A stretch of DNA of 64,000 nucleotides from Polynucleobacter arcticus (GCF_013307205.1 NZ_CP028940.1:124001-188000), one strand, 5' to 3'. Positions 19,294 to 30,881 are shown, counted from the first letter of the stretch. Notes: generated by a model not told the origin, from the letters alone. Translations and numbers: made by a program.

Positions 19294-19556
19294 ATCGCGC
19301 CACTCTGACTCTACTCGTTCTTCTACTGATCTGTGCACTATCTTTGGTGGCATCACAGCAACGTGCTCGTAAATTATTCATTTCATTAGAGCGTGCGCAA
19401 ATTGAAGAGCGCAAGCTTAATCAAGACTGGTTGCGCTTGGAATATGAACAGCGCAATCTATCCAAGTCCGCACGGATTCGTGATGTTGCTCGCAATCAGT
19501 TGCGCATGGTCCCCATCTCCCCAGAACGTACTTTGTACTTAAAGGAAGCTAGATGA
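19290..19556 (+). CDS. ftsL: Cell division protein FtsL
   Basis: Small bitopic divisome protein that pairs with FtsB and FtsQ through a periplasmic coiled coil. The 88-aa protein has one membrane span (about residues 5–21), then a heptad-like stretch [17 protein letters not shown], and ends with the typical block [21 protein letters not shown]. The start is a TTG overlapping the rsmH stop (TTGA), which points to translational coupling rather than an independent ribosome binding site. Sequence is poorly conserved in the family, so identification leans on position and length. Confidence 0.9.
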   Translation: MNRATLTLLVLLLICALSLVASQQRARKLFISLERAQIEERKLNQDWLRLEYEQRNLSKSARIRDVARNQLRMVPISPERTLYLKEAR

Positions 19557-21325
19557 GGCCAGTAGGTTTCTCCACTACTCCCAATTTAGTATTGCGTCTG
19601 CCAATGTGGCGGTCACGACTCATGCTATTCATGTTGTTTTTCGTCTTCATGTTGCTGCTGATTCGTGCTTTTTGGATTCAGGGCCCAGGAAATGCTTTTT
19701 ATGAAGCCAAAGGTGTCCGGGGTACACAGCGCGAATTAGAGCTACCAGCCTCGCGTGGAAAAATTTTGGATCGTAATGGTCAAGTGATTGCTACTAGTTT
19801 AGAAGCTAAGTCAGTCATTGCCTATAACGATACTGTGCCTGATGATTTGGCTGCAGATAAGGTTCAGAAGTTAGCAAGCCTCTTGCAAATGAGCGAAGCA
19901 GAGCTGCGAAAGAAGTTGAAAGAAGAGCGCAAACAGATTTTCTTAAAGCGTCAAGTGGATCCAGAAGTAGCACAACGTATTAAGCAATTAGAAATTCCGG
20001 GTATTGGTTTAAATAATGAATACCGTCGCTTTTATCCAGAAGGTGAAGCGATGGCGCACGTCGTTGGTTTTACCAACGTTGAAGATCGTGGCCAAGAGGG
20101 TATGGAGCTCTCTAGAGAAAAAGAGCTAGCTGGACATCCAGGTGCTCGTCGAGTGGTGGTGGATCGTCTGGGGCGTGTAGTAGAGGACGTTGCTATTTTG
20201 CAATTACCGCAAAACGGTAAAGACCTACAACTTTCTATCGATAGCAAGATTCAGTTTTTAGCGTATAACGCTGTCAAAAATGCAGTCGAACAGCATCGAG
20301 CCAGTGCTGGTGGCGCAGTCGTCCTGGATACGCAGACTGGAGAGATCTTAGCTTTAGCAAATTATCCAAGCTACAACCCCAATGATCGTAAGAAGTTGAA
20401 TGGTGAGCAATTACGTAATCGTGTTTTGACCGATACCTTTGAGCCTGGCTCAACGATGAAGCCCTTAACGGTTGCGATTGCTTTGGAGAAGGGTGCTATT
20501 ACTCCTAATACCAATATGGCGATTGGAGCGAAATATCTCGTTGGCCCTAAACCAATTACAGATACCCACCCTTACAGCAACTTGACTGTGTCACAAATTA
20601 TTCAGAAATCGAGCAATATTGGAACGGCCAAAATTGCGATGAATGATTTATCCGCGGAAGAAATGTGGAACTTCTTCACTTCTGTGGGCATGGGTCAAGC
20701 ACCGAAAATTGGTTTTCCGGGTGCGGTGGCGGGTACAGTGCACCCCTACAAAAAATGGATGCCAACCGATCAAGCGCGTATCGCATTTGGTTATGGTATC
20801 TCCACCTCACTCTTTCAGGTGGCTCGTGCTTACACCATCTTTGCGCGTGATGGTGAATTAGTGCCACTGACAATCGAGCGTAGTCCGACATTTAAACCTG
20901 GCACACATATTATTTCTGCTAAGACAGCAATAGAGATGCGCAATATGATGGAGTCAGTAACAGAGCCTGGTGGTACTGCAATTAAAGCGCAGGCTGAAGG
21001 TTATCGAGTCGGCGGAAAAACTGGCACAGCACACAAATTAGTAGGCAAGGGCTATGGTAATAAATATCGCGCCTACTTTGCGGGCCTCGCTCCAATTAGT
21101 GCGCCTCGTATTGTTGTTGCAGTGATGATTGATGAGCCAACTGGTGGAAGCCACTATGGCGGTGATGTTGCTGCTCCTGTTTTCTCTACGATTGTTAGCG
21201 AAACCTTGCGCACCTTAAATGTATTGCCAGATAGCAATGGGAAGCAAAAAGCATTGCAGGACAAAAATCTTGTTGAGACTAAGACTGCTTCAGTAAAAAA
21301 TACCGAAGCGGTTTTAAAAAGATGA
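19553..21325 (+). CDS. ftsI: Peptidoglycan transpeptidase FtsI (PBP3)
   Basis: Septal class B penicillin-binding protein that cross-links peptidoglycan with FtsW. An N-terminal membrane span lies at about residues 21–41, followed by the pedestal domain and the transpeptidase domain with SxxK as STMK (in FEPGSTMKPLTV, near residue 302), SxN as SSN (KSSNIGTAK) and KTG as GGKTGTAHK. The length of 590 aa is normal. It overlaps ftsL and murE by 4 nt each. Confidence 0.97.
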   Translation: MRPVGFSTTPNLVLRLPMWRSRLMLFMLFFVFMLLLIRAFWIQGPGNAFYEAKGVRGTQRELELPASRGKILDRNGQVIATSLEAKSVIAYNDTVPDDLAADKVQKLASLLQMSEAELRKKLKEERKQIFLKRQVDPEVAQRIKQLEIPGIGLNNEYRRFYPEGEAMAHVVGFTNVEDRGQEGMELSREKELAGHPGARRVVVDRLGRVVEDVAILQLPQNGKDLQLSIDSKIQFLAYNAVKNAVEQHRASAGGAVVLDTQTGEILALANYPSYNPNDRKKLNGEQLRNRVLTDTFEPGSTMKPLTVAIALEKGAITPNTNMAIGAKYLVGPKPITDTHPYSNLTVSQIIQKSSNIGTAKIAMNDLSAEEMWNFFTSVGMGQAPKIGFPGAVAGTVHPYKKWMPTDQARIAFGYGISTSLFQVARAYTIFARDGELVPLTIERSPTFKPGTHIISAKTAIEMRNMMESVTEPGGTAIKAQAEGYRVGGKTGTAHKLVGKGYGNKYRAYFAGLAPISAPRIVVAVMIDEPTGGSHYGGDVAAPVFSTIVSETLRTLNVLPDSNGKQKALQDKNLVETKTASVKNTEAVLKR

Positions 21326-22875
21326 TGACAATGGTGAATATTGAACCTCATCTCTTGATTTCATATTTACGTGATCTCACATCTGCAGATGCAAAAATTA
21401 CTGCTGATAGCCGTCATATTCAAGCTGGCGATATCTTTTTTGCCTATTCGGTTGGGCATGGTAATGCACTACGAGACGGCCGAGATTACATTGCTGCTGC
21501 TCTAGCGAATGGTGCAGCAGCTGTTGTCTTTGACCCTGCTGATGGTGTAGCTAACGAATACTTAGGTCGTGCAGAATGCTTCCCTGTTGAAAATTTAGCA
21601 GCTCTTGCAGGACAACTCTGCGCAGAGTGGTACAACTATCCAAGTAAAAAATTAAAAGTAATCGGTGTCACAGGCACCAATGGAAAAACCAGCGTCACTC
21701 AGTGGTTAGCGCAGGCTTTGGGTGATCACAGTCACCCAACAGCAGTACTTGGAACGCTGGGAACTGGATTTCCTGGTGCGCTGGTTCGGACGGGATACAC
21801 CACGCCAGATGCCCCGCTGTTGCAAACCCAATTAAAAGAATTGCTGGATGCTGGTGCTCAGCAGGTGGTCATAGAGATCTCCTCCCATGCATTAGATCAG
21901 GAGCGTACTTCAGGGCTAGATATTGATAGCGCAGTATTCACCAACCTAACTCAAGACCATTTGGACTATCACGGCACGATGGGGGAATACGCGCAAGCAA
22001 AAGCAAAATTATTTCAGCAGCCCAAGCTTCAACATGCCATGATAAATTTTGAGGATGCATTTGGGCGTGAGTTAGCTATGAAGCTTCTGATTACCGGCGG
22101 TACTCAGGTATGGGGCTATGCAATTAATAAACATGCTTTTGTTGGGTTTGAGAAATTCGGTGAGCGTTTAAAGCGGATTTATACAGAAGATACTGTTCTT
22201 ACACCTACTGGATACCATTCCCAATTTTGTTTTGATGAGCGTGGTTCAGGTGCGGTTGAGCTCGCAGTACTTGGCGAATTTAATTTAAGTAATTGCTTGG
22301 CTGTTTGGACTGTCTTACTAGCCCAAGGGTTTAGCCTTAAAGATGCCGCAAAGCGTATGACTCAGCTGACTTCTGTACCGGGCCGCATGGAGCTCATTCA
22401 GCTGAATAAAACGCAAAGAACTGAAGGCCCATTAATTGTGGTGGATTATGCCCACACGCCAGATGCGCTAAGTAAGGCGCTGAGCGCCTTACGTCCTATT
22501 GCAAATCAAAGAGGTGGAAAAGTTTGGTGCGTTTTTGGTTGTGGTGGCGATCGAGATTCCGGTAAGCGGCCTCAAATGGGGCGTGTTGCTCAAGAATTTG
22601 CTGACCACATTGTGATTACTAGTGATAACCCAAGATCGGAAGATCCAGCGTCAATTATCAATATGATTCAGGCTGGCATGTCGGGTAGCTTGAGTAATGT
22701 TCAAGCAGTACCTGATAGAGCTGCCGCTATTATGGCTGCAGTCCGTCATGCACATGTTCAGGACATTGTTTTAGTTGCTGGCAAAGGACATGAGTCTACG
22801 CAAGAAATCAATGGCAAGAAGTTTGATTTCTCTGATCAAGAGCACATCCGCTTGGCGTCAGGAGGTGCTGCATGA
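21322..22875 (+). CDS. murE: UDP-MurNAc-L-Ala-D-Glu:meso-diaminopimelate ligase MurE
   Basis: Cytoplasmic Mur ligase adding the third peptide residue to the lipid II precursor. ATP loop GVTGTNGKTSVTQW near residue 115; the motif DNPRSEDP near residue 437 marks specificity for meso-diaminopimelate rather than lysine. At 517 aa it is normal. It overlaps ftsI and murF by ATGA. A second ATG lies three bases after the first and could also be used. Confidence 0.97.
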   Translation: MMTMVNIEPHLLISYLRDLTSADAKITADSRHIQAGDIFFAYSVGHGNALRDGRDYIAAALANGAAAVVFDPADGVANEYLGRAECFPVENLAALAGQLCAEWYNYPSKKLKVIGVTGTNGKTSVTQWLAQALGDHSHPTAVLGTLGTGFPGALVRTGYTTPDAPLLQTQLKELLDAGAQQVVIEISSHALDQERTSGLDIDSAVFTNLTQDHLDYHGTMGEYAQAKAKLFQQPKLQHAMINFEDAFGRELAMKLLITGGTQVWGYAINKHAFVGFEKFGERLKRIYTEDTVLTPTGYHSQFCFDERGSGAVELAVLGEFNLSNCLAVWTVLLAQGFSLKDAAKRMTQLTSVPGRMELIQLNKTQRTEGPLIVVDYAHTPDALSKALSALRPIANQRGGKVWCVFGCGGDRDSGKRPQMGRVAQEFADHIVITSDNPRSEDPASIINMIQAGMSGSLSNVQAVPDRAAAIMAAVRHAHVQDIVLVAGKGHESTQEINGKKFDFSDQEHIRLASGGAA

Positions 22876-24320
22876 GTTCACCCATGACCACTCTTGCTCA
22901 AGTGCATGCCATGTTGCCAGGAAGTGAATTGATGAACACTAGCGATGCTAATGCTCAGGCAATCAATCTTTCCCGCGTAGGAAGTGATAGTCGTCAAATT
23001 CAGGCTGGTGAATTATTTGTGGCTTTGGTGGGCGAACGCTTTAATGCGCATGATTTCTTGGGTGAGTTAACTGAAGCCGGCGCAAGTGCAGCGCTGATTA
23101 GCGATAAAGAAACCTGCCCAGAAAATTTAGCCGCAATTTGTGTTCTAGATACAAAGCAGGCTTTGGGTGAGCTAGCAAAAGCTTGGCGTAGGCAGTTTGC
23201 CATTCCAGTGGCCTTAGTCACTGGATCGAATGGTAAAACCACAGTAAAAGAGATGATTGCCTCTATTTTTAAGGCGGCTACTGGTGAGTCAAGCACCTTA
23301 GTAACCCAGGGTAATTTGAATAACGATATTGGTTTACCTTTGACTTTACTGCGCATGCGTTCAAGTGATCGCTTGGCGGTGATTGAGTTGGGTATGAACC
23401 ATCCTGGTGAAACTGCTGAATTAGCGGCTATTACCCAAGCGAATATTGTGTTGATCAATAACGCTCAGCGTGAGCATCAAGAATTTATGGCAACGGTTGA
23501 GGCTGTTGCAAAAGAGCATGCGACTGCTTTGAGCACACTCCCCGTAGATGGGGTTGCCGTATTTCCAGCCGACTCTGAGTTTGCTGATATCTGGCGTCAG
23601 GCTGCCGCAGGGCGCAAGATAATTGATTTTGTTTTATCTACTGACGTAGCTTCGGTCAAAGCTGCTGTAACCGGTAGTTTGCTCGCTAATGGAAGAGTTG
23701 CGATTGCTTCGGAAGTGGGCAAGATTGAGGTTCAACTCAATACTTTAGGAAACCATAACGTCCGTAACGCATTAGCAGCAAGTGCCGTTGCTTTGGGTGC
23801 TGGCTTAAGCCTAGAAACAATTAAATCAGGCTTAGAGTCATTTGCCCCGGTAAACGGACGCATGCAATCGAAGCCTTTAAATTCAAGTCGCACTTTGATT
23901 GACGATAGTTATAACGCAAATCCTGATTCTGTTAGGGCGGCAATTGATGCACTGAAGCAGTCCGGAAATACTGCTTGGTTGGTATTAGGTGACATGGGCG
24001 AAGTAGGTAATCAGGGCCCAACATTTCATGAAGAAGTTGGCGCATATGCAGCAGAGCAGGGTGTTGCCAAATTATTTGCGCTTGGAGAGCAGTGCAAATT
24101 TGCCGTACAGGGCTTTGATAAGTCTCGGTTACAACAGGCTACTGGAAGCGCCAAACATTTCACAACCTTAGATCAATTGCTAGATGAGCTTAATGTGGCG
24201 CTGCTAAATCAAGAATTAAATCAACAAATGCATTTAGATATTTTGGTTAAGGGATCCCGTTTTATGCGTATGGAGCGTGTAGTTCAAGCCTTATTAGAGG
24301 AGGCTAAAACATGCTCTTGA
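22872..24320 (+). CDS. murF: UDP-MurNAc-tripeptide:D-Ala-D-Ala ligase MurF
   Basis: Adds D-alanyl-D-alanine to complete the pentapeptide. ATP loop [13 protein letters not shown] near residue 118, [25 protein letters not shown] and [10 protein letters not shown] are all typical of MurF. At 482 aa it is slightly longer than the E. coli form. It overlaps murE by 4 nt and mraY by 10 nt, and its terminal codons carry GAGGAGG, the ribosome binding site for mraY. Confidence 0.97.
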   Translation: MSSPMTTLAQVHAMLPGSELMNTSDANAQAINLSRVGSDSRQIQAGELFVALVGERFNAHDFLGELTEAGASAALISDKETCPENLAAICVLDTKQALGELAKAWRRQFAIPVALVTGSNGKTTVKEMIASIFKAATGESSTLVTQGNLNNDIGLPLTLLRMRSSDRLAVIELGMNHPGETAELAAITQANIVLINNAQREHQEFMATVEAVAKEHATALSTLPVDGVAVFPADSEFADIWRQAAAGRKIIDFVLSTDVASVKAAVTGSLLANGRVAIASEVGKIEVQLNTLGNHNVRNALAASAVALGAGLSLETIKSGLESFAPVNGRMQSKPLNSSRTLIDDSYNANPDSVRAAIDALKQSGNTAWLVLGDMGEVGNQGPTFHEEVGAYAAEQGVAKLFALGEQCKFAVQGFDKSRLQQATGSAKHFTTLDQLLDELNVALLNQELNQQMHLDILVKGSRFMRMERVVQALLEEAKTCS

Positions 24321-25480
24321 TGCTGGCCCAGTGGCTTCAGGATGACTTTGGATTCTTCCGAGTTTTTAACTACATCACTTTTAGAGCGGTGATGGCGACG
24401 GTGACTGCGCTGCTAATTGGCCTGGCTGCTGGCCCCTGGGTCATTCGTAAATTGACTGCATTGAAGATGGGTCAAGCAGTGCGCACTGATGGACCACAAA
24501 CCCATTTAGTGAAATCAGGCACACCTACGATGGGTGGCGTGTTAATTCTTTTAGGTATTTTTATCTCCTGCATGTTGTGGGCTGATCTGAGTAATCGCTT
24601 TATTTGGATCGTGATGATTGTGACTTTCGGATTTGGCCTGGTAGGTTGGGTTGATGATTATCGAAAAGTCGCTCATAAAGATCCGAAGGGAATGGCCTCC
24701 AGAGAAAAATTCTTTTGGCAAACCTTGATTGGTTTATTTGCCGCTATCTATTTAGCATTTTCTGTATCTGAAGTGAATAACCTGAAGGTGCTACAGCTAT
24801 TTTTTGATTGGCTTAAGAGTGGTTTTGCCTTAGACCTGCCAGCGAAATCAAATCTGCTCATTCCCTTTATGAAAGAAGTCAGCTATCCGTTGGGTGTGAT
24901 GGGCTTCATCATTCTGAGTTATTTGGTTATTGTTGGCAGTAGTAATGCCGTGAACTTAACAGATGGACTTGATGGTTTAGTAATCATGCCGGTGATACTG
25001 GTGGGTGCTGCACTTGGTGCATTTGCTTACGTCATGGGTAACGCGATTTACGCTAAGTATTTATTGTTCCCTTATATTCCTGGCGCCGGTGAGTTGATGA
25101 TTTTCTGTGGAGCCATGGGTGGTGCAGGACTTGCATTCCTTTGGTACAACACCCATCCTGCCCAAGTGTTTATGGGTGATGTTGGTGCACTTGCACTGGG
25201 CGGCGCACTTGGCACTATTGCAGTTATCGTTCGTCAAGAAATCGTGCTCTTTGTAATGGGCGGAATTTTTGTAGCAGAAACAGTTTCAGTAATGCTGCAA
25301 GTCTTCTGGTTTAAATTTACCAAGAAACGTTATGGTGAAGGGCGTCGTATTTTTAGAATGGCGCCACTGCATCACCATTTTGAATTGGGTGGTTGGCGCG
25401 AGACCCAAGTCGTAGTCCGCTTCTGGATCATCACCATTTTATTAGTCCTCATTGGCCTCTCCAGCCTGAAATTACGGTAA
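24311..25480 (+). CDS. mraY: Phospho-MurNAc-pentapeptide transferase MraY
   Basis: Integral membrane enzyme that makes lipid I from UDP-MurNAc-pentapeptide and undecaprenyl phosphate. About ten membrane segments; conserved blocks include [56 protein letters not shown] and [13 protein letters not shown]. The 389-aa length is normal. A strong GAGGAGG precedes the ATG. It ends 10 bp before murD. Confidence 0.97.
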   Translation: MLLMLAQWLQDDFGFFRVFNYITFRAVMATVTALLIGLAAGPWVIRKLTALKMGQAVRTDGPQTHLVKSGTPTMGGVLILLGIFISCMLWADLSNRFIWIVMIVTFGFGLVGWVDDYRKVAHKDPKGMASREKFFWQTLIGLFAAIYLAFSVSEVNNLKVLQLFFDWLKSGFALDLPAKSNLLIPFMKEVSYPLGVMGFIILSYLVIVGSSNAVNLTDGLDGLVIMPVILVGAALGAFAYVMGNAIYAKYLLFPYIPGAGELMIFCGAMGGAGLAFLWYNTHPAQVFMGDVGALALGGALGTIAVIVRQEIVLFVMGGIFVAETVSVMLQVFWFKFTKKRYGEGRRIFRMAPLHHHFELGGWRETQVVVRFWIITILLVLIGLSSLKLR

Positions 25481-25490
25481 GCCAAAGAAT

Positions 25491-27110
25491 ATGCATAACT
25501 TAAGCCAAGCCTTTGCCAATCCAGCACTGATCGCAGATGAGGGTTATCAAGCACCTCAACATTTCCTGATCTTGGGATTGGGAGAATCTGGCTATGCGAT
25601 GGCTAAATGGTGTTTACGTAATGGCGCTAAGGTAAGCCTGGCGGATACTCGCAACCGTGAAAATCTCAATGAGCGACAAAAAGCATGGCTGGCAGAGCTC
25701 GAGTTTGCAGGACTCAAAGAATGTTATTTGGGCCCTCTCGAGAGCGTTCGTTTAGAAAGTATGGATGTCATCGGCATCAGTCCCGGTTTATCACCGCTAC
25801 AAGAGCCTACCGCTTCTTTTCTAACTAGGGTACAAGAGCTCCGCATCGACATCTGGGGAGAGATAGAGTTTTTCGCCAGGGGAATTGCGGCATTAGATCG
25901 TATGGCTCAAATGGAGCAGTCGCAATATAAACCTGCGGTACTAGCTATTACTGGCACTAATGGAAAAACAACTACGACTGCATTAACTGGTCAATTATGT
26001 GAGCGTGCCGGTAAGCGTGTGGCTGTTGCTGGAAATATCAGTCCAGCCGCATTAGATAAGTTGATGTCCTGCTTAGATCAGTCAGATCAAATTTCCGATA
26101 TGCCAGAAATCTGGGTTCTCGAGTTATCGAGTTTCCAGCTCATTTATACGAGCTCTTTTAGCGCAACAGCGGCAACGGTATTGAACATTACGCAAGACCA
26201 CTTAGATTGGCATGGTGACATGCAAGCCTATAAAGATGCCAAAGCAAAAATCTTTGGACAGGATGCCATTTGTATTTTGAATCGGGATGATTCTCTGGTG
26301 ATGGACTTACTCTCTTCAGAACAAAGGATGAATAGGTCAGTGATTACCTTTGGCGCCAGTCGTCCCGACGAGCAAGGTTCTTTTGGAATCGAGCATGATT
26401 TACGTGCTGGTGGAATTGACTGGTTAGTTTGGGCTGAGGTAGATGAGGATCTAGAGCCGCAACCTAAGCGTCGTCGTAAGGCTGAGGTGGTAGAGGATGA
26501 GCCCTTGAGACTCAAGCGCTTAATACCGGCTGATGCTTTGCGTATTCGTGGTCGCCACAATGCTTTGAATGCATTGGCGGCATTGGCTTTAGCAAGATCA
26601 GCTGGCTTACCAATGAATCTCTTGTTACACGGCTTACGTGATTACCATGGCGAGCCTCACCGTGTTCAAAGCGTATCGATTGTGTCTAATGTCGAGTATG
26701 TAGATGACAGCAAAGGTACTAATGTAGGCGCTACTGTGGCTGCACTCAATGGCCTCAGTGCCAATGAATCAGGTAAGCGGATTTGGTTAATTGCAGGCGG
26801 TGAAGGCAAAGGTCAGGATTTCAGTCCTTTGCGCGAACCAGCACTTCGATTTGTAAAGGGTGTTTTCTTGATAGGTAAGGATGCGCTCATCATCGCTGAG
26901 GCTTTGGCAGATACCGTTCCTTGTATTGTCAGTGAGACCTTACAAAATGCAGTGAGTGAAGCTGCCAAACAAGCCGAGTCTGGAGATATTGTCCTGTTGT
27001 CACCAGCTTGCGCGAGTTTTGATCAGTTCAGTGATTACATTGCTCGCGCTGAAGCTTTTGTTACAGAAGTTCAGGAATTGGGAATGCAGTTCGAAGGAGT
27101 CTCCATATGA
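25491..27110 (+). CDS. murD: UDP-MurNAc-L-alanine:D-glutamate ligase MurD
   Basis: Mur ligase adding D-glutamate. ATP loop AITGTNGKTTTTALTG near residue 154, NITQDHLDWHGDMQAYKDAK, and GRHNALNALAALALA in the central domain; C-terminal VDDSKGTNVGAT. At 539 aa it is about 100 residues longer than E. coli MurD: an N-terminal extension of about 20 residues, extra segments, and a charged insertion near residues 320–345 containing PKRRRKAEVVEDEP. Similar insertions occur, as I recall, in other Burkholderiales. Ribosome binding site weak. Confidence 0.95.
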   Translation: MHNLSQAFANPALIADEGYQAPQHFLILGLGESGYAMAKWCLRNGAKVSLADTRNRENLNERQKAWLAELEFAGLKECYLGPLESVRLESMDVIGISPGLSPLQEPTASFLTRVQELRIDIWGEIEFFARGIAALDRMAQMEQSQYKPAVLAITGTNGKTTTTALTGQLCERAGKRVAVAGNISPAALDKLMSCLDQSDQISDMPEIWVLELSSFQLIYTSSFSATAATVLNITQDHLDWHGDMQAYKDAKAKIFGQDAICILNRDDSLVMDLLSSEQRMNRSVITFGASRPDEQGSFGIEHDLRAGGIDWLVWAEVDEDLEPQPKRRRKAEVVEDEPLRLKRLIPADALRIRGRHNALNALAALALARSAGLPMNLLLHGLRDYHGEPHRVQSVSIVSNVEYVDDSKGTNVGATVAALNGLSANESGKRIWLIAGGEGKGQDFSPLREPALRFVKGVFLIGKDALIIAEALADTVPCIVSETLQNAVSEAAKQAESGDIVLLSPACASFDQFSDYIARAEAFVTEVQELGMQFEGVSI

Positions 27111-28378
27111 GCTTGAGGGAAAAATTCTTTCCTGAGAATCGCTTGGGCCTTGGCCGCTTCTGGAATTTCTCAAGAGGCGGGATCGATAACTTCCGCAGTG
27201 GCTTGAGAGATGCAGTGTCTGGCGTAGAGCAGACTCGTTCACGCATGATGGATTATGACCAGTTATTGGTTTGGGCCGTATTGTCTTTAGCCCTCATTGG
27301 CTTAGTGATGGTCTACTCCGCATCCATTACTTTGGCTGATGGCCCTAAGTATGCAAACTACAGCAGCAATTTCTTTTTAATTCGTCATTGCATTTCATTG
27401 GCAATTGCCATTGGAGTGGGTATCTGGGTATTTAAGATTCCAACTACCATTTGGGATCGTTACTCACCAGTTATCTTTGGCTTCACAGTGCTGCTCTTGA
27501 TCGCGGTGTTGATCCCAGGTGTGGGTAAGGGAGTCAACGGTGCTAAACGTTGGATTCCATTGGGTCTGATGAATTTCCAGCCGTCTGAATTAATGAAGTT
27601 TGCAGCCATTATTTTTGCTGCAAGCTACACAGTACAGCGTCAAGAATATCTCCATTCATTTGTTAAGGGCATGCTACCGATGGGTGTCGCCGTTGCATTG
27701 GTTGGTGGCTTACTCATGGCCGAACCAGATATGGGTGCCCTTGTAGTGGTCTCACTGATTGCATTTGGAATTTTATTTTTAGGCGGTATCAACGCTAAAT
27801 TGTTTGGCGGACTTTTAGTTGTTGGAATCATTAGTGCAGCAACGATCATCGCTCTTTCGCCTTTCCGACAAAAACGCATCATGGCCTTCATCGATCCATG
27901 GCAGGTAGACAATGCAGCCAATAAAGGCTATCAGTTAACCCATTCACTGATGGCTTTTGGTCGCGGGGAATGGTTTGGTTTGGGACTAGGTGGTAGTGTT
28001 GAAAAACTCCATTATTTGCCAGAGGCGCATACAGACTTCATTATGGCCGTCATTGGTGAAGAGCTTGGATTTGTCGGTGTCGTAGTGATCATCTTCTTGT
28101 TCTATTGGATTGTGCGCCGCGCATTCTTAATCGGCCGTACCGCATTGCAACTAGATCGCAGTTTTGCCGGTCTTGCAGCTAAGGGCGTAGCAATTTGGAT
28201 TGGCTGGCAGGCATTTATCAATATGGGCGTGAACTTGGGTTTGCTTCCTACCAAGGGACTCACTCTTCCATTGGTCAGTTATGGCGGCTCAGCAATCTTG
28301 ATGAACGCAGTTGCTGTGGCAATGTTGCTTCGTATCGATTATGAAAATCGGATCTTGATGCGTGGGGGTAAGTTATGA
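27107..28378 (+). CDS. ftsW: Septal peptidoglycan polymerase FtsW
   Basis: SEDS-family membrane glycosyltransferase that polymerises lipid II at the septum with FtsI. Ten predicted membrane spans follow a soluble N-terminal part of about 45 residues. Family blocks: GVNGAKRWIPLGLMNFQPSE, AEPDMGALVVV, HYLPEAHTDFIMAVIGEELG and TKGLTLPLVSYGGSA. Length 423 aa. It overlaps murD and murG by 4 nt each. Confidence 0.96.
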   Translation: MSLREKFFPENRLGLGRFWNFSRGGIDNFRSGLRDAVSGVEQTRSRMMDYDQLLVWAVLSLALIGLVMVYSASITLADGPKYANYSSNFFLIRHCISLAIAIGVGIWVFKIPTTIWDRYSPVIFGFTVLLLIAVLIPGVGKGVNGAKRWIPLGLMNFQPSELMKFAAIIFAASYTVQRQEYLHSFVKGMLPMGVAVALVGGLLMAEPDMGALVVVSLIAFGILFLGGINAKLFGGLLVVGIISAATIIALSPFRQKRIMAFIDPWQVDNAANKGYQLTHSLMAFGRGEWFGLGLGGSVEKLHYLPEAHTDFIMAVIGEELGFVGVVVIIFLFYWIVRRAFLIGRTALQLDRSFAGLAAKGVAIWIGWQAFINMGVNLGLLPTKGLTLPLVSYGGSAILMNAVAVAMLLRIDYENRILMRGGKL

Positions 28379-29448
28379 CTAAACCCTCGATCTTGGTAAT
28401 GGCTGGTGGTACAGGCGGACATATTTTTCCAGGCCTTGCTGTTGCTGAATACTTGCGTATCTGTGGTTGGACAGTATCTTGGCTCGGCAATCAAAGCGGT
28501 ATGGAATATCGCCTGGTTAAATCTTGTAATTTCCCATTTGAGGCTGTTGATTTTGGTGGTTTACGGGGCAAGGGTATCAAAGCTAAGCTGATGTTGCCAT
28601 TTAACCTGGTCAGAGCGAGTTATCAGAGTTGGAAGATCATGCGTCGTTTAAAGCCAAGCGTGGTGTTGGGTATGGGTGGTTACATTACCTTTCCTGGTGG
28701 CCTGATGACTAAGTTATTGAAAAAACCACTCGTGTTACATGAGGCAAATTCAGTAGCGGGAAGTGCAAACCGCGCCTTGGCAAAGATTGCCATGCGTACC
28801 TTGACTGGCTTTCCGGACACCATGGCTCAAGCTGAATGGGTTGGAAATCCAATCCGTGAAGAATTCGAAGGTGTAAGTGCTCCAGCAAAACGTTATGAAG
28901 AGCGTACTGGTCCATTATCTATTTTGGTTGTAGGAGGTAGTTTGGGTGCTGCTGCCTTAAATGAGGCTATTCCAGCTGCCTTAGCCTTAATGGATAAAGA
29001 AGCGCGTCCTCATGTCATTCATCAGGCGGGTGATAAGCATTTGGCGGACCTACAAAAGCGATATGCCGAGTTAGGTTTAAAGGCTGATATTCGGCCTTTT
29101 ATTGACGATATGCCATCTGCATATGCGCAAGCAGATCTAGTCATTTGTCGCTCGGGCGCGATGACCGTTTCAGAAATCGCTGCGTGCGGCGTTGCCTCTT
29201 GCTTGATTCCATTTCCCTATGCGATTGATGATCATCAGACTGCAAATGCGCGGTTTTTATCTGATATGGATGCAGCTATTCTCTTGCCGCAAGCAGATCT
29301 TAATCCGCAGGACCTAGCTTCGATGATTCAAAATTTTAGTCGTCAAGATTTACAGGCTATGGCTGAGCGTGCGCATGCGTTAGCTAAGCCGCATGCAACC
29401 CAACGGGTAGCTGAAGTATGTGCAGACTGTGCGGGAGTAGGTATATGA
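28375..29448 (+). CDS. murG: Lipid II synthase (UDP-GlcNAc transferase) MurG
   Basis: GT28 glycosyltransferase adding GlcNAc to lipid I on the inner face of the membrane. Seen: [19 protein letters not shown] (glycine-rich loop, residues 9–27), [37 protein letters not shown] and the acceptor-side [18 protein letters not shown]. Length 357 aa. Overlaps ftsW and murC by 4 nt. Confidence 0.97.
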   Translation: MTKPSILVMAGGTGGHIFPGLAVAEYLRICGWTVSWLGNQSGMEYRLVKSCNFPFEAVDFGGLRGKGIKAKLMLPFNLVRASYQSWKIMRRLKPSVVLGMGGYITFPGGLMTKLLKKPLVLHEANSVAGSANRALAKIAMRTLTGFPDTMAQAEWVGNPIREEFEGVSAPAKRYEERTGPLSILVVGGSLGAAALNEAIPAALALMDKEARPHVIHQAGDKHLADLQKRYAELGLKADIRPFIDDMPSAYAQADLVICRSGAMTVSEIAACGVASCLIPFPYAIDDHQTANARFLSDMDAAILLPQADLNPQDLASMIQNFSRQDLQAMAERAHALAKPHATQRVAEVCADCAGVGI

Positions 29449-30881
29449 AACATATCGTTCAGCAAATTCATTTTGTTGGTATCGGTGGTGCGGGTATGAG
29501 TGGCATTGCTGAAGTGCTACTGAATCTGGGATATCAGGTATCCGGATCCGATTTAGCTGAAGGTGCTTCCACCAAGCGCTTAAGAGAATTAGGCGCAGTA
29601 ATTCATATTGGGCACGACCCAAAAAATATTGGTACTGCTGAAGCGGTAGTGATTTCTACTGCAGTTACTGGCAACAATCCTGAAGTACTCGCTGCGCGCG
29701 CAGCGAAAGTGCCCGTGATTCAGCGTGCTGTCATGCTTGGTGAACTCATGCGACTAAAGCAAGGTATTGCCATTGCAGGTACTCATGGAAAAACGACTAC
29801 CACCAGCTTAGTTGCTTCAGTTCTGGCTGAGGGTGGTTTGGATCCTACCTTCGTTATTGGTGGAAAGTTAAATTCTGCAGGTGCTAATGCGCGCTTAGGT
29901 CAAGGCGATTTTATTGTGGTTGAGGCGGATGAGTCTGATGCATCCTTCTTGCAACTCTTCCCGGCTATGGAAGTGGTGACCAATATTGATGCTGATCATA
30001 TGGATACCTATCAACATGACATGGCGAGATTGAAGCAGGCTTTTGTGCAATTTATCCAGCGCATGCCTTTTTATGGTGTTGCAGTATTGTGCATCGATGA
30101 TGCTAATGTAAAAGATATTATTCCTTTTGTGTCACAGCCATTATTGCGTTACGGTTTATCGGAAGATGCAGATATTCGTGCAAGTAATGTGCGCGCCGAA
30201 GGCACTCGAATGCACTTTACGGTTAATCGTAAAACGGTGCGCCGACATGGCAATAAGCCAGGTCCATTAGAGATTCAATTGAATTTGCCAGGCCTTCATA
30301 ACGTACGCAATGCATTAGCAGCGATTGGTATTGCAACAGAGTTGGGTGTAGGCGATGAGGCGATTGTGAAAGCTTTATCAGAATTTAGTGGGGTAGGCCG
30401 TCGCTTCCAAAGGTATGGAGAAATTCCATTGGCGGCAGGTGGTAGCTTTACTTTAATTGACGATTATGGTCACCACCCTGTAGAAATGGCAGCTACCTTG
30501 GCAGCAGCCCGCGGCGCTTATCCAAATCGTCGTTTGGTACTGGCATTCCAGCCTCACCGATTTACACGTACTCGTGATTGTTTTGGTGAATTTGTGCAGG
30601 TACTGAAAAACTTTGATGCACTAGTGTTGACTGATGTTTATCCAGCAGGCGAAGCGAAGATTCCTGGTGCCGATGGGAAAAGTCTACTGAAGGCAGCAGT
30701 TGTAGTAGATCAGACTTTAAAGACTTCATTGGATAGTATGGCCGTAGCTTATGCGCCCACTGTAGCGGAGATGCCAGAAATATTAGTCGGCATATTACGT
30801 GATGGCGATGTTTTAATCACGATGGGTGCGGGTTCGATTTCAGGGTTGCCGCAGGCATTAGTGGGGGCAAAACATGTCTAA
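29445..30881 (+). CDS. murC: UDP-N-acetylmuramate:L-alanine ligase MurC
   Basis: First Mur ligase, adding L-alanine to UDP-MurNAc. Seen: [17 protein letters not shown] near the N-terminus, ATP loop [16 protein letters not shown] near residue 110, [23 protein letters not shown] and [14 protein letters not shown]. The ATG at 29445, overlapping the murG stop, gives 478 aa; the frame opens nine codons earlier without family support. It overlaps ddl by 8 nt. Confidence 0.97.
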   Translation: MKHIVQQIHFVGIGGAGMSGIAEVLLNLGYQVSGSDLAEGASTKRLRELGAVIHIGHDPKNIGTAEAVVISTAVTGNNPEVLAARAAKVPVIQRAVMLGELMRLKQGIAIAGTHGKTTTTSLVASVLAEGGLDPTFVIGGKLNSAGANARLGQGDFIVVEADESDASFLQLFPAMEVVTNIDADHMDTYQHDMARLKQAFVQFIQRMPFYGVAVLCIDDANVKDIIPFVSQPLLRYGLSEDADIRASNVRAEGTRMHFTVNRKTVRRHGNKPGPLEIQLNLPGLHNVRNALAAIGIATELGVGDEAIVKALSEFSGVGRRFQRYGEIPLAAGGSFTLIDDYGHHPVEMAATLAAARGAYPNRRLVLAFQPHRFTRTRDCFGEFVQVLKNFDALVLTDVYPAGEAKIPGADGKSLLKAAVVVDQTLKTSLDSMAVAYAPTVAEMPEILVGILRDGDVLITMGAGSISGLPQALVGAKHV

